A stretch of 64,000 nt of DNA from Bacteroidales bacterium (GTDB lineage Bacteria > Bacteroidota > Bacteroidia > Bacteroidales > UBA932), in assembly GCA_017962375.1 (NCBI GenBank), contig JAGCVJ010000002.1, forward strand, positions 1 to 64,000, in the 5' to 3' direction. The position numbers and the translations under genes are program-made. Position 1 is the stretch's first letter. Each line of letters starts with the position of its first letter. Shown here one piece after another: positions 53,703 through 62,641 of this stretch. Below the pieces are notes generated by a model. That model was not told where the DNA came from, searched no databases, and was given only the letters and a program-made list of their open reading frames with translations.

Positions 53703-55019
53703 CTATTCGGTCTTTGTAGTGTCGGCTGGCGCTTCTGACTGCTCCTTTGCGATAGGCTCGGTAAGGCCGGCGTCTTTCAGTATCTGGTCAATCTTTCTGA
53801 CAAGATCCCAGCGGTCTTTGTCATTGCGGTTCTCGAATACCAGAACGGTAAGGTCTGCTTCAGGGAAGTAGCCCTCGTAGATCTGGAATCCGCCGTTGTC
53901 GCCTGTGTGGTAAACCTTCTTAGGGAAGCCAGGCTGCTGCTCGATGAACCATCCGTAGCCGTAGAAAGTGTTGTCGCGGTTCTGGTAGGTTGAGAACTTG
54001 CTGCCGGATACATTGTTAACCAGACTCCAGGCCTCTTCCTTTGCTCTTGCAGGGAGTATCTTGTTGTCTCTCATGGCCTTGATCCAGTTTGCAAACTCGT
54101 GGGTGGAGGTGTAGAGTCCGCCGTCGGCCTTGGTGGCGAAGAAGGTTTCCTCTCCGTAGTCGCATTCTGCGAATTTGCTGTGAGGAGTGTCGTCGGACTT
54201 CTTTTCAGGCTCGTAGTTGACTGCTCCTGCAGGCTTGTCGGAATCTACGCTGGCGGCCTCATTTCCGTCTTCCAGAATGTAGCCGTGTGCCATATTAGGT
54301 ATCTTGCTTTCGTTCTCTTCTGAGAAATAGAGAGTAGAAAGCATCTTGGCTGGGGTGAACAGTTTCTCCTTCATGAAGTCGTCGAAACTCATGCCGCTCA
54401 GCTTTTCGATGAACAGGTACAGCAGCTGGAAGGTAGGGTTGATGTACTGGTATTCAGTGCCAGGAGTGAAGTTGAGTTCTTTAAGGCCCTTCATGTACTC
54501 GATAGACTGCATGTCTGTGCACTTGAGCATGAAGTTGAGGTCAGTCCTTGGACGGGTGTCAGGAATGCCTGAGGCGTGGCTCATCAGATGGGCCGGAGTG
54601 ATGTCGGTGAAAGGCGCTTTCTTCTTTGGAAGATAAGGAGTTACAAGAGGGGATACATCGTAGATGCTCTTTTGGATATCCAGTTTTCCCTCTTCTGCCA
54701 GCTTGAGTATGGCAACTGCTGAGAACTGCTTTGAGCAGGATGCGATGTTGAAGAAAGTGTTGCCGTCTATCTTGTAGCCTCGGGCGATGTCGGAGCATCC
54801 GTATCCCTTGTCAAAGAGGATGGAATCTCCCTTCATGATAAGCACGGCACCGCCTGGTTCGGCGAACATGGTGTCGATAGGGGTGTACCTATCAACCATC
54901 AGTGAATCAACTTTCTGCATTGCATCGGCGATAGGGTCTGCCGCCTTCTTTTCAGAACAAGCTGTCATAGCTGCAATTGTTAATGTTAAGAGCAAGCTCT
55001 TGATTATAAACTTTTTCAT
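53703..55019 (-). CDS. Class C beta-lactamase-fold serine hydrolase lipoprotein
   Basis: 438 aa. Signal with a TAC lipobox (MKKFIIKSLLLTLTIAAMTACSEKK). Beta-lactamase/PBP4-like fold: nucleophile in FNIASCSKQF (S-x-x-K), the YxN motif in EYQYINPTFQ, and an HTG triad in VYHTGDNGGFQIYEG. Members act on peptides or esters; a true beta-lactamase is not implied. 15 bp after cinA, in the pyrD-cinA-hydrolase transcript. Confidence 0.85.
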   Translation of the reverse strand: MKKFIIKSLLLTLTIAAMTACSEKKAADPIADAMQKVDSLMVDRYTPIDTMFAEPGGAVLIMKGDSILFDKGYGCSDIARGYKIDGNTFFNIASCSKQFSAVAILKLAEEGKLDIQKSIYDVSPLVTPYLPKKKAPFTDITPAHLMSHASGIPDTRPRTDLNFMLKCTDMQSIEYMKGLKELNFTPGTEYQYINPTFQLLYLFIEKLSGMSFDDFMKEKLFTPAKMLSTLYFSEENESKIPNMAHGYILEDGNEAASVDSDKPAGAVNYEPEKKSDDTPHSKFAECDYGEETFFATKADGGLYTSTHEFANWIKAMRDNKILPARAKEEAWSLVNNVSGSKFSTYQNRDNTFYGYGWFIEQQPGFPKKVYHTGDNGGFQIYEGYFPEADLTVLVFENRNDKDRWDLVRKIDQILKDAGLTEPIAKEQSEAPADTTKTE

Positions 55020-55034
55020 ATTATTAGTTGTTTG

Positions 55035-56306
55035 TCAAATTTTTCCGGCTATAAGACTCCTCCTGAACAGATCCAGGGCGGAGGCTGCGAAACGTTCTAT
55101 GTTGATCTTCCTGGTGCTCTTGGAAACAATGGTTGCCGTAACCGTGCCCTTAGGTCCGCTGGCGGCCATCCACAGTGTTCCCACCGGTTTAGACGGGGTG
55201 CCGCCGCTCGGGCCTGCAATGCCTGAGGTGGAAATGGAATAGGTGGTTCCGAGCTTCTTCCTCACTCCTTTCGCCATCTCCTTGACACACTCTCTGCTTA
55301 CAGCTCCGTATTTCTTGATTGTCTTTTCGCTGACTCCGATAGTGCTGATTTTTACGGAGTTGTCATAGCTTATCACGCTGCCCCAGTAATATCTGCTGGA
55401 GCCCGGTATTCCGGTAAGAAGATGTGCAACATATCCGCCGGTGCAAGATTCCGCGGTGCTGATGGTGGCTCCTCTTTCAAGCAGAAGCTCTCCCGCCACT
55501 GTCTGAGGATTGGTTTCTCCCTCTCCGTAAACAGCATCGCCGAGAATCTGTTTCAGAGAAGCTGAATACTTGTCCAGTTCCTCTTCTCCTTCTTTCTGGG
55601 TGGTACCGTAAATGGAGAGCCTGAGCCTGACTCCCAGGATAGGGTTAGGCAGGTAGGCCAGATGCAGGTTTTCCGGCAGGGAATCCTCCCATTTTTCAAT
55701 CATTTTGCTCAGGACGCTCTCTGCGATCCCGAAGGTGCAGATGGTCCTGTGGAATATCTTGTCAAGCTTGTAATGTGCTTGAATTGCGGCAATTACATTT
55801 GGAACGGCATTCTCGGTTTCAAACGGAACCCCGGGCATGGAAAACAGCAGATTGTCTCTGCCGAACTTTTCCTTTGGGAAGTGGAACTGCATGATAGGGG
55901 CGGTTCCGATCTTGTTTGGAATGACAGTGCAGTTTTGAGGAACATCTGCCTGCATACGGTTTATGTCAAGCATTTGTATTCCTCTTGCTGTGAGGATGTT
56001 CTTGATGATTTCCATCTGAGAGCGGCTGCGCTTGAACCTTTTGCTGCCGCTAAGGGTCATAAGGACGTTTTTGGTTATGTCGTCTTTGGTAGGCCCCAGG
56101 CCGCCTGTGGCAATGACTATGTCAGAAGATTTGAGGCATCGTTTTAAAGTGTCCAGGATATCCTTGCGGGAATCTGAGCAGGACGCTATATGAACCACCT
56201 TGATTCCTGACTTGTTCAGAGCTCTGGAGATGAAAGCCGAGTTAGTGTCTAAAATCTGTCCTATCAGTATTTCGTCTCCGATTGTGCATATAGATGCAGT
56301 TGTCAT
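55035..56306 (-). CDS. cinA: CinA-family nicotinamide-nucleotide amidohydrolase
   Basis: 423 aa, full two-domain length. N-terminal MoaB/MoCF-like pyrophosphatase half (ICTIGDEILIGQILDTNSAFIS, IVIATGGLGPTKDDITK, PGVPFETENA) and C-terminal NMN amidohydrolase half (GATISTAESCTGGYVAHLLTGIPGSS, STSGIAGPSGGTPSKPVGTLW). Recycles NMN into NAD synthesis. Starts four bases inside the pyrD end (ATGA overlap). Confidence 0.93.
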   Translation of the reverse strand: MTTASICTIGDEILIGQILDTNSAFISRALNKSGIKVVHIASCSDSRKDILDTLKRCLKSSDIVIATGGLGPTKDDITKNVLMTLSGSKRFKRSRSQMEIIKNILTARGIQMLDINRMQADVPQNCTVIPNKIGTAPIMQFHFPKEKFGRDNLLFSMPGVPFETENAVPNVIAAIQAHYKLDKIFHRTICTFGIAESVLSKMIEKWEDSLPENLHLAYLPNPILGVRLRLSIYGTTQKEGEEELDKYSASLKQILGDAVYGEGETNPQTVAGELLLERGATISTAESCTGGYVAHLLTGIPGSSRYYWGSVISYDNSVKISTIGVSEKTIKKYGAVSRECVKEMAKGVRKKLGTTYSISTSGIAGPSGGTPSKPVGTLWMAASGPKGTVTATIVSKSTRKINIERFAASALDLFRRSLIAGKI

Positions 56307-57349
56307 TTCTGTCTTTCCATTAAAGTTCTGACAATGAACTTGTTGATTTTCTTTACGAACTTAGGCCCGTTGTAGATGAATCCGGTATAGACCTGAATGA
56401 GAGAAGCGCCGCTGTCCAGCATTTCCATAGCCTGCTGCGGCGTCATTATGCCGCCGCTGGCAATAATCGGCAGATGGCCGTTGGTCTTGGCGTAGATGTA
56501 TTTCACCAGTTCCAGGCTTCTGTCGTACAGAGGCTGGCCGCTCAGTCCTCCCTGGCCTGCCTTGCTGATAAGCTTCTTGTTTGATTTGAGAGCCTCTCTC
56601 TTGCTGGTGGTGTTGGCTGCAATGATGCCGTCCAGGCCCGAGATGAGCACAAGATTGATGATGTCATCTAGATAATCCTTGGTCACATCCGGAGAAATCT
56701 TCAGCAGGATAGGGCGGTAATCATCATACATTATCCTCAGTTCCAGCAGCTTGTCTATGATAGGGGTAATGTTCTCAAGGCTCTGGTTCTTTGTGGCGTC
56801 CTTAACGTTGGGGCAGGAGACGTTCAGAACAAAGTAGTCCACGAAATCGTACAGGTATTCAAAGGAAAACTCATAGTCTTTGTAGGCGTCTGCCATGGAG
56901 GTGTCTCTGCCCTTGGTTATGCTGCAACCGATAGGGCAGCGGCTCTTGTCCTTCTGCAGATGAGAAACAGCGTGCCTGATGCCTTTGTTGTTGATTCCCA
57001 TCCTGTTGACTATAGCCTTGTCTTTGGTCAGCCGGAAGCATCTTGGCTTAGGATTCCCGTCTTGTGGCTTGGGTGTGAGACTACCAATCTCCACAAAGCC
57101 GAAACCGAAGTTAGCCAAGGCGTTATAGGCGTCTCCGTCTTTGTCAAAGCCGGCTGCAAGGCCAACCGGATTCTTGAACTTCACTCCAAAGACCTCCTTT
57201 TCCAGACACGGCTTCCTATAGCTGTATATCAGTCTGATCAAAACCGGCATCAGAGGAATCTTGTCCAGCAGTTTCAGTACGGCTGAAACAAAGTCGTGAA
57301 TCTTCTCGGGTTGCCAGAGAAACAAGATGCTTCTTATGAGCTTGTACAT
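56303..57349 (-). CDS. pyrD: Dihydroorotate dehydrogenase (quinone), class 2
   Basis: 348 aa. Oxidises dihydroorotate to orotate at the membrane with quinone as acceptor. Features: an N-terminal membrane-contact helix region (YKLIRSILFLWQPEKIHDFVSAVLKLL), FKNPVGLAAGFDKDGDAYNAL, GSLTPKPQDGNPKPR, NRMGINNKG, catalytic Ser in LNVSCPNVKD, and the FMN site IASGGIMTPQQAMEML and QVYTGFIYNGPKFV. It has its own -7 box with a palindrome. Confidence 0.95.
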   Translation of the reverse strand: MYKLIRSILFLWQPEKIHDFVSAVLKLLDKIPLMPVLIRLIYSYRKPCLEKEVFGVKFKNPVGLAAGFDKDGDAYNALANFGFGFVEIGSLTPKPQDGNPKPRCFRLTKDKAIVNRMGINNKGIRHAVSHLQKDKSRCPIGCSITKGRDTSMADAYKDYEFSFEYLYDFVDYFVLNVSCPNVKDATKNQSLENITPIIDKLLELRIMYDDYRPILLKISPDVTKDYLDDIINLVLISGLDGIIAANTTSKREALKSNKKLISKAGQGGLSGQPLYDRSLELVKYIYAKTNGHLPIIASGGIMTPQQAMEMLDSGASLIQVYTGFIYNGPKFVKKINKFIVRTLMERQK

Positions 57350-57354
57350 ATATA

Positions 57355-57379
57355 CCTTATATTATATAAGGCAAATTTA
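57355..57379 (-). promoter_or_regulatory. pyrD promoter with overlapping palindrome
   Basis: Minus-strand -7 box TAAATTTG (57379-57372) overlaps the stop codon of the upstream XRE gene. Directly after it lies CCTTATA-TAA-TATAAGG (57371-57355), a 17-bp palindrome covering the expected transcription start; the pyrD ATG is 6 bp further. A candidate operator. Confidence 0.55.
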
Positions 57380-58078
57380 AGAAAAAGACTCGAAGGTTCC
57401 GTCGGAGTAAAGCAGTATCACTTTCTTGATTGTTTTTTCTTTTTGTGGGGCTGGAATTTGCCTGGTAGGGGCCGGTTTTTCCTCAAATTTTGGATTCTCA
57501 GCGGGTTGAGGAACCTTTGCTTCGACCTCAACTTTCTTATAATCAGCCTCTTGCATTAATTTAAGGCGTTTTTCCAGTTCTCCTTGTTCCAGAGGCGGAA
57601 ACGGGTGAAAAACGGGATTTTCGTCTTCGGCCGGGAAATCATCAATCTCAGAAGGGAGATCAGAGTCGGATGGAGCAGTTTTCTCGTCCGCAAAACCAAA
57701 AAGATTCCCGTTTTCATATTGAGGCTCTTCATTTGCGTCAAAAATACCCATATCTCCGTTTTTCTCGGTATTTTCTTTTTCTGCGTTAAATTGACGTATA
57801 GTTGAAGGCACTTCGCCAATGGTATTATTTGCGTCAATTAGACGCTCTCCGCGAAAATTTTTGTCGGGATTCTTATAAGGCTGTCCCACTCCGCTGAGCA
57901 ACCACTCCACATTCAAATTCGGCAATTTTGTCATAATTGCCTTTATGAAGTCATAACTAGGGTTGTTTCTTCCGCTCATCAGGTTCGACAGAGTAGACCT
58001 CTGGATGTCCAAAAGAGAAGACAGTTGGGCGGCTGATAGTTTTTCGAGGTTGAGAATGGTCTGTAAACGCTCTTTCAT
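57377..58078 (-). CDS. XRE-family regulator
   Basis: 233 aa. N-terminal helix-turn-helix (residues ~1-62: MKERLQTILNLEKLSAAQLSSLLDIQRSTLSNLMSGRNNPSYDFI), then NVEWLLSGVGQPYK, a common ending of this HTH class, and a long low-complexity acidic/Pro-rich linker (~75-200) ending in a small VILLYSDGTFESF tail. Such Bacteroidales regulators are of unknown target. ATG 58078 preferred over a start four codons upstream. Its promoter carries a perfect inverted repeat, suggesting self-control. Confidence 0.85.
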   Translation of the reverse strand: MKERLQTILNLEKLSAAQLSSLLDIQRSTLSNLMSGRNNPSYDFIKAIMTKLPNLNVEWLLSGVGQPYKNPDKNFRGERLIDANNTIGEVPSTIRQFNAEKENTEKNGDMGIFDANEEPQYENGNLFGFADEKTAPSDSDLPSEIDDFPAEDENPVFHPFPPLEQGELEKRLKLMQEADYKKVEVEAKVPQPAENPKFEEKPAPTRQIPAPQKEKTIKKVILLYSDGTFESFS

Positions 58079-58099
58079 AAATGTCAACATTAGTTTTTA

Positions 58100-58134
58100 C
58101 AAAAATAAACAAATGTTTTGAAATTTGCAAAACA
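58100..58134 (-). promoter_or_regulatory. XRE gene promoter and operator
   Basis: Minus strand: GTTTTG (58133-58128), 20 bp, TATTTTTG (58107-58100), a good -33/-7 pair. The inverted repeat TGTTTTG-N7-CAAAACA (58114-58134) covers the -33 element, as expected for an autorepressor site. Confidence 0.6.
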
Positions 58135-58587
58135 AAATAGAATAATTCGTCAAGTTCACAAATTTATCAAAATTGCGTAGTTCTTATAAATACGGCTTAG
58201 AATAGCGCAGAAAGGGCATACGCAAAGCAAACCATATTTAAAGATGCAATTTAGATAACTCTATATAATAATCATTATATCAAATAGATAAGTAAATTTT
58301 CAATTATAGATACAGTCCTAATTACGCATTTTGCCCTCAAGATGCATGCTCTGTTGTTAAAGCAATACTTTGATGATAATTTGTAAATAATGAAAAATCA
58401 ATACTTTACAAAACTTTCAAAATTTTCATAAAGATTGCTGATACTATGCACTCCTGAAGCGAAGCTTTATTGCGCAATTTGAAAATTCAATGTTGTGAAT
58501 TGTGAACTTTTTGTGTTCAATGTTGTGAAATTTGAAAAATGCAAAACCTCGTATTTTAAGAGATTTCTTCTTTCGTGGACAATTATG

Positions 58588-58595
58588 TATCTTTG
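58588..58595 (+). promoter_or_regulatory. -7 box for queA
   Basis: TATCTTTG, full TAnnTTTG match, 17 bp before the proposed TTG start at 58613. It lies downstream of every earlier possible start in the frame. Confidence 0.55.
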
Positions 58596-58612
58596 CTGAA
58601 AATAACGCGAAA

Positions 58613-59827
58613 TTGAAGCCGATTGTTAAAATATCTGATTACACCTATCCCCTCCCCCAGGAGCGGATAGCCAAATATCCGCTGGAGCAGAGAGACTCTT
58701 CCAAGCTTCTGGTCTATGAAAATGGCAGTTTTTGTGACGACTCCTTTTTTAATTTGAGCAGCCATATTCCGGAGAATTCCTTTATGGTTTTCAACGACAC
58801 AAAGGTGGTTCCTGCCCGACTTTTCTTCAAAAAAGAAACGGGCGCTTTGATAGAAATTTTGTGCTTAAATCCGGATTTTCCGTCTGATTATGCCCAGTCT
58901 TTTGCCTCAAAAAAGAGCTGTATTTGGAGTGCAGTTGTCGGAAATGCCAAGAAATGGAAGGGCGGATTAGTGTATTTTTTCTCTGATTCGGCCTCAAAAG
59001 GGCTCAATTTTAGGGCTGAACTGGTGGAAAAAGGAGAAGGAAAGGCGTCAAAAGTCCGTTTTTTGTGGGATTCAGACCTTACTTTCTCCGAGGTTCTGGA
59101 AAAATGCGGGAAAGTTCCTATTCCGCCGTACCTGAATCGCGACACGGAAGACATAGACAAAACCAGATACCAGACCATTTACGCTCATTACGAGGGATCC
59201 GTGGCTGCTCCTACTGCCGGCCTTCATTTTACTGATAGAGTGCTTAAATCTCTGGATAACAAGAATATAAAGCGCGAAAATATTTGTCTTCACGTTGGGG
59301 CCGGCACATTTGTTCCGGTAAAAAGCGAGTACATATCCGAGCACAAGATGCACAGCGAGCCTTTTTCCGTAACCAGGGGTTTCCTGGAGGATCTTCTTGC
59401 AGCTGTAGCTGATCACCGCGTGGTTGCCGTTGGAACCACTTCTACGCGCTGCCTGGAGAGCTTATATTATATAGGTGTGCATTGCATAGAGAATCCGGAT
59501 TCCTCTCTGATGCCTGTAACTCAGTGGGAACCATACGAAAAGGATTATCCATACTCTATCTGTGAGGCTCTGCAGGCCATAATAGGCTATATGGACAGGT
59601 TCAATATGGGCACTCTGATGGCAGGAACTTCCATTATCATTGTTCCTGGCTTCAAGTACAGGGTTGTGGATATGCTTGTGACCAATTTCCATCAGCCGCA
59701 GAGCACTCTTTTGCTGCTTATTGGAGCCTTTATAGGTGACGGCTGGAAGGATCTCTATGCCCATGCTCTGGAGGGCGGATACCGTTTTCTCAGCTATGGA
59801 GACAGTTCTCTGCTCTTCCGTAAATAA
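58613..59827 (+). CDS. queA: S-adenosylmethionine:tRNA ribosyltransferase-isomerase QueA
   Basis: Makes epoxyqueuosine in tRNA from 7-aminomethyl-7-deazaguanine and SAM. About 404 aa. Signatures: YPLPQERIAKYPLEQRDSSKLL, VFNDTKVVPARLFF, PIPPYLNRDTEDIDKTRYQTIYA, GSVAAPTAGLHFTD, HVGAGTFVPVKSE, VGTTSTRCLESLYY, TSIIIVPGFKYRVVDMLVTNFHQPQSTLLLLI. There is no ATG in frame before the conserved KISDYTYPLP; the frame upstream starts only with TTG (58532, before the promoter; 58613, after it). TTG 58613 is therefore proposed. Confidence 0.92.
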   Translation: MKPIVKISDYTYPLPQERIAKYPLEQRDSSKLLVYENGSFCDDSFFNLSSHIPENSFMVFNDTKVVPARLFFKKETGALIEILCLNPDFPSDYAQSFASKKSCIWSAVVGNAKKWKGGLVYFFSDSASKGLNFRAELVEKGEGKASKVRFLWDSDLTFSEVLEKCGKVPIPPYLNRDTEDIDKTRYQTIYAHYEGSVAAPTAGLHFTDRVLKSLDNKNIKRENICLHVGAGTFVPVKSEYISEHKMHSEPFSVTRGFLEDLLAAVADHRVVAVGTTSTRCLESLYYIGVHCIENPDSSLMPVTQWEPYEKDYPYSICEALQAIIGYMDRFNMGTLMAGTSIIIVPGFKYRVVDMLVTNFHQPQSTLLLLIGAFIGDGWKDLYAHALEGGYRFLSYGDSSLLFRK

Positions 59828-59850
59828 AACATTTGGAATTTGTTACGTTT

Positions 59851-59882
59851 TTTGGGGAAATTGAAACAGATTTCTAAATTTG
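59851..59882 (+). promoter_or_regulatory. Promoter of the acyltransferase gene
   Basis: TTTG (59851-59854), 20 bp, TAAATTTG (59875-59882); 21 bp before the ATG. No terminator is seen between queA and this promoter. Confidence 0.65.
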
Positions 59883-59903
59883 TAATGGTCAAACAATTGC
59901 GAA

Positions 59904-61082
59904 ATGCCTGAACAAAACACCATATTCGACTCCATAAGGCCTTATTATGACAGTGAAATTCCTGCCTCAATAGCCCGTATGCGCACTTTTGAGCATATAG
60001 ATGACATTGCAGAGTTCCTGAAGATAGAGGGCGGCGGAGACACTCTTCGCAAGACTTTGGACCAGTGTCATACGGTGGATGACTTTCAGGACAAGATTAT
60101 GGCTGCGGTGGTTGAACATGTGCTTTCAAATACCAGCGCGGGGGTGGAATTCACAGGTCTTGGGTATTTCGCCCACGGCAAGAAGCATCTGATTCTGGCC
60201 AATCATAGAGATATTGTGCTGGATCCTGCCATAATTCAGCTCATTTTGCACCGCAATCATGTGACTACCACTGAAATAGCAGTGGGAGACAACCTTATTA
60301 CCTCTCAGTTCATAGAGGACGTCTGCAGAAGCAACAAGATGATAAAAGTTACCCGCAGCACTTCTCCAAGGGAGGTTTACATGTCTTCTATGCTGCTTTC
60401 CAAGTATATCCGCTGCCAGGTGGCATCCCAGACCAGTTCCATCTGGATTGCCCAGAGGAACGGGCGCACCAAAGACGGTCACGACCTGACAGAGCAGGGG
60501 CTTCTGAAGATGGTTCAGATGAGCGGCAGCGGAGACTTTTACGCAGACATGTGCGAGCTGGACATTCTCCCGGCTGCCATTTCATACGAGTTTGAGCCTT
60601 GCGATGGCTTGAAAGCCAGAGAGTTGTTTATATCCAGGCGGCATGCTTACGTCAAGAAGGAAGGGGAGGATCTGAATAGCATCCTTACGGGAATGAGCGG
60701 CTGGAAGGGGCGTATCAGAATATGCTTCACCGAGCCGATTCTCCCTTCTGAGGTTGAATACTGCGCCAAATTCGAGAAAAACGAGAGATTCCTGGAGCTG
60801 GGCAAAATCATAGACCGCCAGATCCATTCAGCATACTATCTGTGGCCGAACAATTATATCGCCGAGGCCATTCTGGCTGAAAGAGAGGGCAGGGAACCTG
60901 TTCAAAGGGGCAGATACAGCAAGGCCGCCCAAGAGACCTTCCTCTCCCACATGGAAGAGCAGCTGAAACCAATTGTCAAGGAAATGGTTGAAAGCAAGGA
61001 GCTTGGAGCGGAGGGCAAAGAAAATGTGCAGAAAGAGCTCGAAGACATCTTCCTGCACATCTACGCCAATCCTCTGCACTAG
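59904..61082 (+). CDS. Glycerol-phosphate-type acyltransferase
   Basis: 392 aa. PlsC-like acyltransferase: the catalytic NHxxxxD motif in LILANHRDIVLDPA, the substrate motif in WIAQRNGRTKDGHDLTEQGLLKMV, and a later ISYEFEP-type block. The N-terminal ~80 residues and helical C-terminus are specific to a Bacteroidales subfamily. It likely acylates a glycerol-phosphate or related lipid at the membrane, exact substrate unknown. Its stop overlaps the stop of the convergent lipoprotein gene by four bases. Confidence 0.82.
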   Translation: MPEQNTIFDSIRPYYDSEIPASIARMRTFEHIDDIAEFLKIEGGGDTLRKTLDQCHTVDDFQDKIMAAVVEHVLSNTSAGVEFTGLGYFAHGKKHLILANHRDIVLDPAIIQLILHRNHVTTTEIAVGDNLITSQFIEDVCRSNKMIKVTRSTSPREVYMSSMLLSKYIRCQVASQTSSIWIAQRNGRTKDGHDLTEQGLLKMVQMSGSGDFYADMCELDILPAAISYEFEPCDGLKARELFISRRHAYVKKEGEDLNSILTGMSGWKGRIRICFTEPILPSEVEYCAKFEKNERFLELGKIIDRQIHSAYYLWPNNYIAEAILAEREGREPVQRGRYSKAAQETFLSHMEEQLKPIVKEMVESKELGAEGKENVQKELEDIFLHIYANPLH

Positions 61083-61849
61083 TATTTCTTCTCTATCTCG
61101 TCTTCACGGTTTTCTATGTATTCCACAAAGCGCTTCCTGAGGCTCTCCGGAAGGCTGTTGTCTGCCTTTACTTTCTTCTCGATTTCCCACATCTGGTCTT
61201 CCACCCTCTTGGCTTCTTTTTTATTGCGTTCCTTGAGTAGCCTTTCATACTTGGAAAGCATGCCGTAAATGCCATATTTCTCGCAGAGGGAGTTCAGGGT
61301 AGGCTTTTCCTGCTCCTTTTTCTTTGCTTCTTCTTTGGCGGCTTCAGCCTTCTTCTCTTCAATTTCTTGAGCTACAATCGTTTGCTGGCTTTGAAGCTTG
61401 TTAATGATCATAGACAGATTCTCGGCTTTGGCCAGGATTGCGTCAGCTTCTTTGCGGCTGAATTCCTTGTTTGACTTGAATACAACAACCTTTTCCGTGG
61501 AGTCTGAAGTGTTCAGCACAGGGAGTATGTTGTCCAGATCCTGGGCTTGGAGAGTGAGGTCTTCTCTGACCTTCACGCCACGTTCATCTACGGGAACAAT
61601 CTCTATAGAGAGGGAGTCAATGGCTTCCTGGGAAACCTTCTTCATAGGCACTGTGGCCTGGATGTTCCATTTGGAATTGTCTTCTGGATTCTGAGCTGTG
61701 AAAACGGTTACGTCTTCGCCCAGAGTGAATTCGGAAAACGCGTTGCCGAGGAATTCCACCATTGACTTGTCAAAAACGGCATCTTCGGCAGGGGAGGAGC
61801 AGGAGGCTATAACCAATGCGGCAGCCAGGAGTAATGCAATTCTTTTCAT
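61079..61849 (-). CDS. Coiled-coil lipoprotein of unknown function
   Basis: 256 aa. Lipoprotein signal MKRIALLLAAALVIASCSSP (lipobox IASC). A beta-rich middle part (~20-110) is followed by a long charged coiled coil (~130-200; QQTIVAQEIEEKKAEAAKEE then KKKEQEK) and a helical end. Family not recognised. Start ATG 61849. It lies 14 bp after xth and probably shares its transcript. Confidence 0.75.
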   Translation of the reverse strand: MKRIALLLAAALVIASCSSPAEDAVFDKSMVEFLGNAFSEFTLGEDVTVFTAQNPEDNSKWNIQATVPMKKVSQEAIDSLSIEIVPVDERGVKVREDLTLQAQDLDNILPVLNTSDSTEKVVVFKSNKEFSRKEADAILAKAENLSMIINKLQSQQTIVAQEIEEKKAEAAKEEAKKKEQEKPTLNSLCEKYGIYGMLSKYERLLKERNKKEAKRVEDQMWEIEKKVKADNSLPESLRKRFVEYIENREDEIEKKY

Positions 61850-61863
61850 ATTATGAGTTTTTG

Positions 61864-62619
61864 TCAAATGTCTATGTCCAGTTCAACGGGGCAGTGGTCG
61901 CTCCCGAAGATTTCTGTATGTATCTTGGCGTCAGATAGTTTGCTGTCAAGCCTTTTGGATGACAGGAAATAGTCTATTCTCCATCCGGTGTTCCTCTTCC
62001 TGGCCTGGAAGCGGTAGCTCCACCATGAATAAACGCCTTCCAGATCGGGATAGAAGTGCCTCCATGTATCGGTGAAGCCCGATTCCAGAAGGAGGGTGAA
62101 TTTCTCCCTTTCCTCGTCTGTGAAGCCTGCGTTGCGGCGGTTGGTCTTGGGGTTCTTCAGGTCTATCTCCTTGTGGGCCACGTTCATGTCTCCGCAAACT
62201 ATGACAGGTTTCTTCTTGTCCAGACCGGTCAGGAAGGCTCTGAAATCGTCTTCCCACCTCATCCTGTAATCCAGCCTCTTGAGTTCCTCCTGGGAGTTGG
62301 GCGTATATACGCAGACCAAGTAAAAGCCGTTGAATTCCAGGGTAATGACTCTTCCTTCATGGTCGTGCTCGTCTATCCCCATCCCGTAGGTTACATTCAA
62401 AGGTTCAACCTTGGTGAACACGGCGGTTCCGCTGTAGCCTTTTTTCTCTGCAAAGTTCCAGTAAGACTTGTAGGCTGGGAAATCCAGATCCAGCTGGCCG
62501 CTCTGCATCTTGGTTTCCTGAAGGCAGAAAATGTCTGCGTCCAGGCTTTTGAATGATTCGGAAAAACCTTTGCCTTCGCAGGCGCGGAGGCCGTTTACGT
62601 TCCAGGAGACGAGTTTCAT
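61864..62619 (-). CDS. xth: Exodeoxyribonuclease III
   Basis: Base-excision-repair AP endonuclease/3' exonuclease of the EEP fold, 251 aa. MKLVSWNVNGLRAC opens it; metal/catalytic blocks are FCLQETKMQ, YSGTAVFTK, VCVYTPNSQ, PVIVCGDMNVAHKEIDL, AGFTDEEREKF, YSWWSYRFQARKRNTGWRIDYFL and GSDHCPVELDI. ATG 62619 matches the family start; upstream in-frame sequence crosses the promoter. Divergent from the trp leader. Confidence 0.95.
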   Translation of the reverse strand: MKLVSWNVNGLRACEGKGFSESFKSLDADIFCLQETKMQSGQLDLDFPAYKSYWNFAEKKGYSGTAVFTKVEPLNVTYGMGIDEHDHEGRVITLEFNGFYLVCVYTPNSQEELKRLDYRMRWEDDFRAFLTGLDKKKPVIVCGDMNVAHKEIDLKNPKTNRRNAGFTDEEREKFTLLLESGFTDTWRHFYPDLEGVYSWWSYRFQARKRNTGWRIDYFLSSKRLDSKLSDAKIHTEIFGSDHCPVELDIDI

Positions 62620-62641
62620 CGCGATTAATATTTTGCAATAA

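Larger units (their letters stand above)
58079..58612. other. 534-bp AT-rich gene-free region
   Basis: No coding frame or tRNA is supported. The left end holds the XRE promoter and operator. The middle (58140-58440) is very AT-rich with no recognised structure; CAATACTTT occurs at 58363 and 58399. Near queA, the 14-bp direct repeat TTCAATGTTGTGAA occurs at 58486-58499 and 58516-58529 (30-bp period), followed by the queA -7 box at 58588. Confidence 0.6.

Noticed and set aside
53703-55019. Antibiotic beta-lactamase
   Set aside because: The class C fold and SxxK/YxN motifs are shared by many peptidases and esterases; nothing points to beta-lactam hydrolysis.
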